Both the position numbers and the translations under genes were made by a program. A model generated the notes under the pieces. It had not been told where the DNA came from. It worked only from the letters and a program-made list of their open reading frames with translations, and did no database searches. From Ardenticatenaceae bacterium (GTDB lineage Bacteria; Chloroflexota; Anaerolineae; Promineifilales; Promineifilaceae), in the NCBI GenBank assembly GCA_011525915.1, contig WYBM01000051.1:174675-238674 (forward strand): a stretch of DNA of 64,000 nucleotides, read 5' to 3'. Of this stretch, positions 44,586-53,600 are shown in pieces (position 1 is the first letter of the stretch; each line of letters begins with the position of its first letter).

Positions 44586-44694
44586 GCCATTATCCTGCCG
44601 ATCATCGTTTTTCATCAACCCGCGAACAGAGGCTGCCTGGTTTTTTGTGAAGGGTGATCAGCATCACACAAAAGCCGAAGGGGATAAAACAAAC

Positions 44695-45423
44695 ATGCGA
44701 CCAGAACAAGATGCCTACGGGCAAGAAGTCTATGACTTTTACCAGGGGCAAAAAGTTACGGAAATCATTGAACGGGATGATGGCTTTGTAGGCCCGTCTA
44801 TCGGCCCGATGGCCTATTTTTTACCCTATGCTGAGTGGCCGTTGGTAGAACAACAAGCGATGCACTATGCCTACGGCCGCTGCCTGGACGTGGGCTGTGG
44901 CCCAGGGCGCGTGTGCCTGTACCTACAAGAACAGGGGCATGAGGTGGTGGGCATTGATAATTCGCCGCTGGGCATTCAGACAGCCAAGCTGCGCGGCGTA
45001 AAGGATGCGCGCGTACTGCCCATTACCCAGGCCAGCCGCCGGGCGCTGGGTATTTTTGATACCATCATCATGTTTGGCAACAACTTTGGCCTTTTTGGCA
45101 ACCCCCAGCGGGCCGGGTGGCTGCTGCGGCGGTTTTACGGCATGACGGCGGCCAACGGCCGTGTCCTGGCCACCAGCCGCAATATTTATGACACCCATGA
45201 CCCCGGCCATCTGGCGTACCATGAACACAACCGGCGGCAAGGGCGTATGGCCGGGCAAGTACGCCTTCGGGTGCGTTACAAAACCTTCATAGGTCCCTGG
45301 TTTGATTACCTCATGGTCTCACCCCAGGAAATGGCAGAGATTGTCATGGACACAGGCTGGCGTATCACCCACGTGATTAACGTGGAAGGGGAGGCCATGT
45401 ACACGGCCGTGTTAGAAAAGTGA
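44695..45423 (+). CDS. Class I SAM-dependent methyltransferase
   Basis: A 242-residue methyltransferase. CLDVGCGPGRVCLYLQ is motif I, VVGIDNSPLGIQTAK is motif II, and FDTIIMFGNNFGLFG is motif IV-like. The substrate is not recognisable. The open frame extends back into the kinase gene, but the ATG at 44695 starts the domain and has a GGGG-rich site upstream. It follows the kinase by 109 bp in the same direction. Confidence 0.88.
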   Translation: MRPEQDAYGQEVYDFYQGQKVTEIIERDDGFVGPSIGPMAYFLPYAEWPLVEQQAMHYAYGRCLDVGCGPGRVCLYLQEQGHEVVGIDNSPLGIQTAKLRGVKDARVLPITQASRRALGIFDTIIMFGNNFGLFGNPQRAGWLLRRFYGMTAANGRVLATSRNIYDTHDPGHLAYHEHNRRQGRMAGQVRLRVRYKTFIGPWFDYLMVSPQEMAEIVMDTGWRITHVINVEGEAMYTAVLEK

Positions 45424-45518
45424 CGGGTATCTGCATGAGCAGTGACGGCCGTTGCATGGTAATGTACCCCATCAGCCCACAAGGGCCAGCCTTATGCCTG
45501 GCTATGGTCCGCTTTTAA

Positions 45519-47456
45519 TCAATGGATAACGTGCAGAGGAATACCGGCCACCGTAGGCACAGCCGGTTGAAGCGTTTTGTGATGCGCACGTTTAGGTACG
45601 GGCGGGCATTCCCAGGCCTCGGCTGGCGTTTCCCGGCGTAAATCCTTTAACTTGGGCAGAATACCACAGGCAAAACAGTGGTGACGGCAGTCAATGCGCG
45701 TCTCCTGCTGCTGGCTCATCAGGTAATCTTGTGCCAGGAACTTTTTAGTCACAGCCACGTCAATGTGTTCCCAGGGGAACATCTCATCAATGCGCCGTTT
45801 GCGGTGGGTGTAAAAAGTGGGGTCTAAACCCTCGGCAGCAAAGGCGGCCAACCAGGCCTCTTCACGGAAATATTCGGCCCAGGCGTCAAACTTGGTTCCA
45901 CTGCGCCAGGCGCGTTCTACCACCTCAGCCACACGACGGTCACCCCGGCTGAGAAACCCTTCAAACGCGGACTCCCGCGGATCGTTCCAGCGCAAGCGCA
46001 GACCGTGGCCGCGCATGGCGGTTCTAAGCAGATCCAACTTGGCATAAACTTTCTCCAGGCTGTCCATCGGTTCCCACTGGAAGGGAGTGTGGGGTTTAGG
46101 AATGAAGGTGCTGACACCTACATTAAGGCTGGCCTTGTTGCCATGAACCTTACGCCCTTCGGCCAATACCTGCTGGCAGAGATCAATGATCGCCTGTACA
46201 TCTTCCATCTCTTCCTTAGGATGGCCGATCATGAAGTAGAGCTTGATGGTACGCCAATCACGCCGGTAAATTTCACGGGCGGTTTCCAGCAGTTCTTCAT
46301 GGGTAACGTATTTGTTAATGATGTTACGCATCTTTTCGGTAGCCGCTTCAGGCGCCAGGGTAAAGCCCCCACGACGGCCGTCACCCAGATTATCCATCAA
46401 CTGTGTAGACACCGACTCAATGCGTAAGGACGGCAGCGAAATGTTTAGTCCCAGATGGCCAAACTGCTGCCCTATCTTCTCCGTCAGCTCCAACACATGA
46501 GTGTAATCGCTGGAAGAAAGCGAAAGCAGGGCGATCTCTTCGTACCCGGTGCTGTCCAATATCTTTTGCATGGCCTCTAATACTTCCGCTACCGGCCGTT
46601 CGCGCACCGGGCGTGTGACCATGCCCGCATGGCAGAAGCGGCAGCCGCGGGTGCAGCCGCGCATGATCTCAATGGGGGCGCGATTATGCACCGTCTCCAC
46701 AAAGGGGATAATAAAGTCCGTCACCGGCGGCGGCATCACGGGCACGATCGTTTTCATCACTTTCGGCGGCGCTTCCGGCATCGTGGGGGTGATGGCGGCA
46801 ATGGAACCGTCATCATGATAGGCCACGTCATAGAACCGGGGCACGTAGCACCCTTCAATCTGAGCGATGTAGCGCAGCTGCGTTTCCCGGTCCAGGTGCG
46901 CGGCCGCCCGCATGACACCAATGATCTTAAGGATCGCTTCCTCCCCTTCGCCAATGACAAAGACATCAATAAAAGGAGCCATCGGTTCCGGGTTGTAGCA
47001 GGCATGACCACCAGCAATCACCAGTGGGTATGTCTCGTCCCGTTCCCGGCTGCGCACGGGCATCCCGGCCAGGTCCAGCAGGTTAAGCACATTGGTATAC
47101 AGCTGCTCATAAGGCAGGCTGATGGCCAGCAGATCAAATTCGCGGATAGGGTGTTTTGTTTCCAGCGAAAAGAGCGGCATGTGGCGTTCACGCAGTACAT
47201 CTTCCATGTCTGTCCAGGGGCAGTAGACGCGCTCGGCTAACAAGTTGCGGTGCTTGTTGATGATGTCGTAAAGGATCATCAACCCCAGGTTAGACATACC
47301 AATGTCGTAAATATCGGGGAAGGCCAGAGCCACTTTGTATTCAATGTCGGCCCAATCTTTTACCACCTGGTTATATTCGCCGCCAGTATACCGCCCTGGT
47401 TTGCTAACGCGGGGCAGTATGCGTTCCAGGGCCATTTCAATTTGTTCGGGTGTCAT
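45519..47456 (-). CDS. Radical SAM protein, TIGR03960-like (B12-binding-type N-terminus)
   Basis: A 645-residue radical SAM protein of the YgiQ-like/TIGR03960 type. The N-terminal part (VALAFPDIYDIGMSNLGLMILYDIIN) resembles a B12-binding-like domain. The [4Fe-4S] site is GCTRGCRFC. PEAATEKMRNIINK and IGHPKEEMEDV are shared with tRNA-modifying relatives. This family is usually followed by a DUF2344 protein gene, but that partner is absent here. Its reaction is unknown. Confidence 0.85.
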   Translation of the reverse strand: MTPEQIEMALERILPRVSKPGRYTGGEYNQVVKDWADIEYKVALAFPDIYDIGMSNLGLMILYDIINKHRNLLAERVYCPWTDMEDVLRERHMPLFSLETKHPIREFDLLAISLPYEQLYTNVLNLLDLAGMPVRSRERDETYPLVIAGGHACYNPEPMAPFIDVFVIGEGEEAILKIIGVMRAAAHLDRETQLRYIAQIEGCYVPRFYDVAYHDDGSIAAITPTMPEAPPKVMKTIVPVMPPPVTDFIIPFVETVHNRAPIEIMRGCTRGCRFCHAGMVTRPVRERPVAEVLEAMQKILDSTGYEEIALLSLSSSDYTHVLELTEKIGQQFGHLGLNISLPSLRIESVSTQLMDNLGDGRRGGFTLAPEAATEKMRNIINKYVTHEELLETAREIYRRDWRTIKLYFMIGHPKEEMEDVQAIIDLCQQVLAEGRKVHGNKASLNVGVSTFIPKPHTPFQWEPMDSLEKVYAKLDLLRTAMRGHGLRLRWNDPRESAFEGFLSRGDRRVAEVVERAWRSGTKFDAWAEYFREEAWLAAFAAEGLDPTFYTHRKRRIDEMFPWEHIDVAVTKKFLAQDYLMSQQQETRIDCRHHCFACGILPKLKDLRRETPAEAWECPPVPKRAHHKTLQPAVPTVAGIPLHVIH

Positions 47457-47711
47457 GGTTTACTACCTATTACTTACAGATTTTATCTACATTCCAAAAT
47501 AGTTGCTCCATTATAACAGATTGTAGAGTGCGCGTCGGGAAGCTTGATCATGCACCTGGACATCTGTTACCAGTGGTGCCAGTTGCGCGGCCATCCTCTG
47601 GAATCTAAGGGAAAACGAGCAAGCCCCGGCACAAGGCAGGTTATGCTATTGCTGGGATTATGATTCAGTTGGGAAGGCGCCACGATGGCCCCAAACTGGC
47701 GGAGCGATGGC

Positions 47712-48137
47712 TTACAGCGGCCAATCACGCAAGATGCGCTCGGTCTCTTCAGAGTGACCGCTTTCGTCGCGCACCATATCTTCTAACTGCACCGCTGCCC
47801 CTTTGTCGCCAAACGCTTCTGCTTCTTGGGCTCGCCGGGTGTAATCTTTTACCGCCTGGCGCTCGGCTGCCAGCACTGCTTCCAGCATCTGGCGGTTATT
47901 CTGTGCCGCAGGCACCGGGCGTGGCTGGGTGGTTGGCTCACCGCCCAGAGCCACAATCTTATTGGCCAGGTATTGGGCGTGAAGCTGCTCATCAGCCACT
48001 TCTGTCAGGAAAAATTGGGCCAACTGCGGCCGGTACGGGCCGGTAGCTTTGGCCGCATAGGTAATGTACTGGATGATGGCGCCCAATTCGCCGGCCAGGT
48101 CTTCATTCAGGTGGTTAATAAAGGTTTGCTTATCCAT
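47712..48137 (-). CDS. Ferritin-like (bacterioferritin/Dps-type) protein
   Basis: A 141-residue four-helix-bundle protein. Helix residues for a di-iron site are seen in EDLAGELGAIIQY, EVADEQLHAQYL, LEAVLAAERQAVKDY and LEDMVRDESGHSEETE. Iron storage or detoxification is likely. AGGAG precedes the ATG at 48137, which decides the start against a longer open frame. Confidence 0.85.
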   Translation of the reverse strand: MDKQTFINHLNEDLAGELGAIIQYITYAAKATGPYRPQLAQFFLTEVADEQLHAQYLANKIVALGGEPTTQPRPVPAAQNNRQMLEAVLAAERQAVKDYTRRAQEAEAFGDKGAAVQLEDMVRDESGHSEETERILRDWPL

Positions 48138-48290
48138 ATTTGTCTCCTTTTGTTGCCGGGGCATCCTCATGTAAAAGAGTTTACCAGGGGTGATCAGAGC
48201 CACAAGTGTCAGATGTCATTTTATTAAAAACTGTTTGCCATGCAGCCCTATGCAGCACACAATTTCCGGGCCTTACCTCTCAACCCGTTA

Positions 48291-48334
48291 TAGTATCTTC
48301 CTTATACTAAGTTACGCCAAGGATAGTATATTAC
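48291..48334 (+). promoter_or_regulatory. Palindrome upstream of the DJ-1-type gene, shared with the HxlR locus
   Basis: TAGTAT-N7-ATACTA (48291-48309) is a perfect inverted repeat. AGTATATTAC (48325-48334) differs by one base from AGTATGTTAC at 15519-15528. Both loci also have ATACT words with a nearby AGTTAC or AGTAAC. This suggests the same HxlR-family regulator acts on both. The leader from here to the ATG is otherwise AT-rich without an ORF. Confidence 0.5.
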
Positions 48335-48426
48335 GAAAAAGTACATTCTTTACAAATTTATACTGGCTTTGTAAGCTAGCAAAATCTTAAAAAGAATCAC
48401 ACAGTATCAGAAGGAGTATAAATCAA

Positions 48427-49167
48427 ATGAGCGCAAGTATTAACGTTACCGGGTCAACAACCAAACGGATTCTGATGGTTGTCGCCAGCCCTACCATTTC
48501 CACTACGATTGGCTGGCCGGTTGGCTTTTGGGCTTCTGAGTTAACCCACCCCTATTATGAGTTTACAGAAGTGGGGTATCATATTGATATTGCCAGTCTG
48601 GAGGGGGGGAAAGTGGAGGTAGACTCTTTGAGCGATCCCCGCCATGAGAGCGGTTATTCGGCCAGTGATCTGATTAGCATGGGGTTCTTGAATACCCCAC
48701 AACTAGCAGCGTTATTAGAAAACACAAAGAAGCTGGCCGACGTCAATGCAGACAAGTACGACGCCATCGTCGTCTGCGGCGGGATGGCCCCTATGTTTAC
48801 CTTTAGAGAAAACAAGAGATTGAAACAACTGGTGGCCAGTTTTTACGAAGCGGAAAAGGTTACGGCCGCTTTATGCCACGGCGTGTCGGCACTGATAGAT
48901 GTGCAACTATCTGATGGTTCGTATCTCATTGAAGGCAAAACAGTATCAGGGTTTGCCAACGTGGAGGAAGACGAAGGGGATGCGCTGGTAGGGCAAAAGA
49001 TTTTTCCCTGGCGTATTGAGGACGCCGCCAAGGAACGTGGCGCCAACTACGTGGAAAGTGGTTTGTGGAAAGCGTTTGCTGTGCGCGACGGGCGTCTCAT
49101 CACCGGGCAGCAACAATATTCGGGCCGCAAAGTGGCAGAACTTGTCATTCAGGCTCTGGGTGTTTAA
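48427..49167 (+). CDS. DJ-1/PfpI family protein (type 1 glutamine amidotransferase-like, Hsp31-type)
   Basis: A 246-residue cytoplasmic protein with the DJ-1/PfpI fold. The nucleophile is Cys in AALCHGVSAL, preceded by YDAIVVCGGMAPMF. Relatives include Hsp31-type glyoxalases and chaperones. A GTATAAATCA-type AT-rich sequence with AGAAGGAG is just upstream of the ATG. It forms an operon with the MFS gene 15 bp downstream, an arrangement fitting a detoxification response. Confidence 0.88.
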   Translation: MSASINVTGSTTKRILMVVASPTISTTIGWPVGFWASELTHPYYEFTEVGYHIDIASLEGGKVEVDSLSDPRHESGYSASDLISMGFLNTPQLAALLENTKKLADVNADKYDAIVVCGGMAPMFTFRENKRLKQLVASFYEAEKVTAALCHGVSALIDVQLSDGSYLIEGKTVSGFANVEEDEGDALVGQKIFPWRIEDAAKERGANYVESGLWKAFAVRDGRLITGQQQYSGRKVAELVIQALGV

Positions 49168-49182
49168 CGATAGGACAAATGA

Positions 49183-50355
49183 ATGCACACAACAAAGCTG
49201 CCTCTATACGCCATGGCTTTTGGCAATTTTGCGGTCGGCATTGGGGCGCTGGTGATTGCCGGGGTTTTACAACCTATCGCCGCTACATTTGTGACGCCGA
49301 TCAGCACTGTGGGCCAACTCATCACCATTTATGCCCTGGCCTACGCCTTTAGTTCCCCCTTACTTATCGCCCTGACCGGACCTGTTTCCCGCCGCCTGAT
49401 GTTAACCATTGGACTAGGGTTGGCACTGGCCGGCAATCTGCTGGCAGCACTGGCTCCCTCTTATGCGGTCTTGTATATGGCTCGTATACTGACGGCTTTT
49501 GGAGCCGCCATATTCACCCCCCTGGCAGCGGCCACGGCTGCCACTCTGAGTGGGCCAAAGGACCGGGGTAAAGCCATCGCTTTGGTGTTTGCCGGTTTCA
49601 CGGCCGCAACCGCATTGGGGGTTCCTCTGGGAACTTATGTCGGGCTTAGTTTCGGCTGGCGCCTAACATTTGGCCTGGTAGCCGGCCTGGCTTTATTGGG
49701 GGCGGTGGCTGTGTATACGGCCGTGCCCCGTCAGGTGGCCACCCCGCCCGTTGCTCTGCAATCCTTTGTCCGTGTTCTTCGTAATGTCCCTTTGCTTGTT
49801 GTACTCACGGTCACGCTGGTTCAACTGACGGCTCAATTGATGCTTTTTACCTTTATTGCCCCCTGGTTAGAACAGTATCTGGGGTTAGGGGCCACAGGCA
49901 TTACCTTGATGCTGCTTGCTTTTGGGGTAGCCAGTTTTATCGGCAATTTCGTGGGGGGCTACGGCGCCGACAGAATCGGCACCCGGCCCACACTCCTGGT
50001 TTTTCTCCTGGCGCTGACCGGTTCGCTGTTTGCCCTGCCGGTCATGGCCCGCTGGCCTGTTTTGGGAGTGCTGGTGTTAATGCTATGGGGGATGGTCGGT
50101 TTGGGGTTCCAGGCGCCGCAACAAGTGCGCCTGGTAGGGTTAGCGCCACAACTACAGACGGCCGTTTTGGGCCTAAACGCTTCCTTTATCTACCTGGGAA
50201 TTTCTCTTGGTTCCTATCTTGGTGGGGTTGCGGTAGACCAGCGTGGTTTAGCCAGCCTGAATGGATTAGGGGGCGCGTTGGGCATCGTCACCGTTGTCAT
50301 CTTTGCTTTGACTTGGTCCTTCGAGTCACGCATGTCTATTACCCCTGACACATAA
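49183..50355 (+). CDS. MFS transporter, drug/arabinose-efflux type
   Basis: A 390-residue 12-helix major facilitator. GPVSRRLMLTIGLGLALAGN is the loop 2-3 region and ARILTAFGAAIFTPLAAATAATL is a conserved helix of the DHA1/AraJ-like efflux group. GGYGADRIGTRPTL marks the second half. AGGACAAATG overlaps the start. It follows the DJ-1-type gene and likely exports the compound that gene helps detoxify. Confidence 0.88.
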   Translation: MHTTKLPLYAMAFGNFAVGIGALVIAGVLQPIAATFVTPISTVGQLITIYALAYAFSSPLLIALTGPVSRRLMLTIGLGLALAGNLLAALAPSYAVLYMARILTAFGAAIFTPLAAATAATLSGPKDRGKAIALVFAGFTAATALGVPLGTYVGLSFGWRLTFGLVAGLALLGAVAVYTAVPRQVATPPVALQSFVRVLRNVPLLVVLTVTLVQLTAQLMLFTFIAPWLEQYLGLGATGITLMLLAFGVASFIGNFVGGYGADRIGTRPTLLVFLLALTGSLFALPVMARWPVLGVLVLMLWGMVGLGFQAPQQVRLVGLAPQLQTAVLGLNASFIYLGISLGSYLGGVAVDQRGLASLNGLGGALGIVTVVIFALTWSFESRMSITPDT

Positions 50356-50559
50356 TATGGTACGCCCTGCCCTTGAAGCAGGGCGACCATCACACAATCC
50401 TTCGCTATTAGGAGCTGCATCCCACCAACGCCACATCGGGGCATGTTTGGCGTGCCCTTAAGCTATAACTAAACTGTTACAAAACTCAGGCGAGGACAGA
50501 CAGTACGCCAGTCGCTTTTGATGTATACTAGCAAAAGAGGATTTTGCCTGGTGCCATAA

Positions 50560-50679
50560 ATGATTGTAGAGTGCATTGCCAATCACATCAAGGGGCCATG
50601 GTTGGAAATCTTCACCGAAGATGAGAGTGGCAACTACCCCATATTCAGCGGGAAGCTACCAAGTTTAACCGGGTTATGA
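50560..50679 (+). CDS. 39-residue ORF coupled (ATGA) to the hybrid histidine kinase
   Basis: A short frame, MIVECIANHIKGPWLEIF plus a further Glu/Asp-rich part ending PSLTGL, ends in a TGA that overlaps the ATG of the kinase. That overlap suggests translational coupling. TATACT (50524-50529) lies upstream. It may be a real leader peptide or small protein. No family is recognised. Confidence 0.4.
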   Translation: MIVECIANHIKGPWLEIFTEDESGNYPIFSGKLPSLTGL

Positions 50680-53600
50680 CCGTGAGCATACAATCATCTC
50701 AAACAGGCAACTTAATTCCCCCAACTCGGCAAACCATAGAACTGCTCCATGCGCTCAATGCAGCATCTGCGGTACTGCAGCGGTCTGCCCGTTCTGAAGC
50801 CGAGGTCTTTCGGATGTTCAAGGAGCAACTTGTCAGGCTCGGCCTGCGCGGCAGCCTGGGTCTACTAGATGAAGCGGGTAAGCAACTCATCTTTAAAGCC
50901 ATTGTGGTTTACCCTGCGCGCGTACTGCCTAGTCTGGAAAGGCTAACCAAACTTCGCGCTGAAGGTTTTACCGTTTCAATAGCTGCTGTGGAAGCCTACC
51001 AGCACGTGCTGGAAACCCGGCAGGGTCTTTACCTGGCAGATAACAGTGCCGTTATTGCCCAAATATTACCTGAGGCTGCCCGGTCTCAGGAGGAGCGCAT
51101 CATTAACATCCTGGGCCAGGCCCCGGTTATCTATGCCCCGCTGGTGATAGCCGGCCAGGTCGCTGGCATCTTAGGGGTACATGATGCTTATCTAACCCCG
51201 GCAGATGTGCCAGCATTAGAGGCGTTTGCCAATCATACGGCCGTGGCTCTGGAAAACGCCTACTTCCACCAGGAACATGAGCGGCAAACCCAAGACCTGA
51301 CCTTGATAAACAGCCTGAATATTGCGCTCAATCGCGGTGACAGCCTGCCAAAAATTCTTGCCCTCCTCTCAAAAGAAACCCGACAGGCTTTTGCCTGCAC
51401 TGGGGCAGCCATTTACCTGCTCAGTGAGGACAAAAAGCACCTGATTTTGCAAGAAGGGCATGTTCCGCCGGGGGCAAAGAACCCTATTGAGCGTCTACTG
51501 GCGACTAAGATACCCGCTGTCAAAATGCTACTGCAAGAAGACAACCCTTACTGGAAAATCATTCGTTTGGGCCAGCCACAGATCATCAACGAACCGGAAG
51601 CGATTCAAAACCTGATGATAGCCCATACCACGAATAAAAGGCAGCAGAGGCTCGTCCCGGCTATTGCCAGGCTGTTGAACTTTCAGTCGGTTATCCTGGT
51701 ACCGCTGGTGGTGGAAGGCGAGCCCATTGGCTTGTTGTCCGCCTCACGGCGTGAACCCTTTTCCCAGGCCGACCAGCAGCGGTTTGAGACCCTGATCGGC
51801 CCCGTTATGGCTGCTATCCGGCGCAAGCAGATGGAAGACAAATTGGTGGCCCGCAACCATGCTCTGGAGATCCTCCACACCATTGCTGTGGAATTGAATC
51901 GCTCAATGGATTTAAACGGCAGCCTTAAACAGGCGCTCAAACAGATTCTAACGCTGCTGGGGTTGACCGTGGGGTGGGTGATGTTGCTAAATGAAGACGG
52001 CCGTTTCCAATTGGCTGCCGCTCACGGACTATCTCCAACTCTGGTCGAAGATCTCCGGCAGCGGCCAACCGTGTGTGATTGCCAGCGCCAGTTACTGGCC
52101 GGGGAACTAGACCATGCCGTAAATGTCCTGAAGTGCCAGCGGCTGAGCGAGGTGGAGGGGAATACAGCGAAGTTAAAACTCCATGCCAGCATCCCCCTTT
52201 ATCTGGGAAGGCGCTGGCTGGGCCTGATAAACGTGGCCAGCCTCGGATCGACCCCTTTCACCGAGGGACGGCTGAAACTACTGACATCTATCGGCCATCA
52301 GGTGTCAATGACCATTGAACGAATACGCCTGTATGAACAGTTTAAGATACAGCGCGTCCAGGATCAGCAGACCCTGCTGAACCTCTCTAATACCCTGATT
52401 GGTTTGACAGACCCTCAGACCATCATAGATAGGGCTGCCCGCACCATCCAACAAGCTTTACAGGTGGATTATGTCTCCCTCATGGCCCCTGAGGCGACCG
52501 GCCAACATCTGGTGCTGCGCGGAGGTGTCGGCTGGGAACCAGAACTATATGGACACTATCGGGTGGATATGGGGATGTCTCGGGAAGGCTACACTTACCG
52601 CGAAGTAGAAGTAGTACAGCAGTTTGATGTGCCCAGTGGTGAGCCATTCCCCTGCCCGGTTGAGTTAAAGGAGCATGGCGTGAGAAGCAGCCTGACCGCA
52701 CCCCTGCGCGGCCAGGAGGGTGTTTTGGGCACGCTGTGTATCCACAGCACCCAGCCGCGCCACTTTAACCCGGATGAGGTACGTTTGCTCTTCCTCATCG
52801 CCTCCCAAACTGCGGCGGCCTTAGAGCGAGCCTGGTTATTTGAAGCTGAACGCGCTGCTCGCACCCGCGCCGAGACCTTAGAGGCGGCTACCCAGGCTTT
52901 GAGCGCTACCCTGGACTTGCAACAGGTCTTAAGCCTCATCCTGAGCGAACTGCAGCGTGTGGTGCCTTATGACAGCGCTTCGGTTCAGCAGCTTCAAGGC
53001 CAGAAGTTAACTATCATTGGTGGGTATGGCTTCCCCAATCTGGAAGAAATTGTGGGCCTCAGTTTTGACCTGACGGCAACCGATAATCCAAACCGGGAGG
53101 TCATCACCACGCAGGCTCCTCTGATCTTGGAGGATGCGCCGTTATCCTACGCCAACTTTCGGACGGAGCCCCATGCGCCAGCGGCCGTTCGTTCCTGGTT
53201 AGGCGTGCCTTTGCTGTTTGGGGACCGGCTGATTGGGATGATTGCCCTGGATAAGCGAGAGCCTGGTTTTTATACGGGTGAGTTGACCCATCTGGCCATG
53301 GCTTTTGCCGCCAAAGCGGCCATCGCTATTGAGAATGCCCGCCTGTTTACCACCCTCCAGCAGTCAGAGGAAAAATATCGTGGGCTGTTTGAAGGGATAC
53401 CTATCGGCCTGTATCGCTCTACCCCTAAAGGACAAATTCTGGCTGCTAATGCGGCCCTGGTGCGCATACTAGGTTACCCAGACCGGGACTCTTTATTAAG
53501 AGCCAAAGTCCCAGAACTTTACGCAGACCCCGAGGGGTGGCAGCATAGACAAGCGCTAATAGAGACTAACGGACTGGTTCAGGATTATGAAGCGCGGTTG

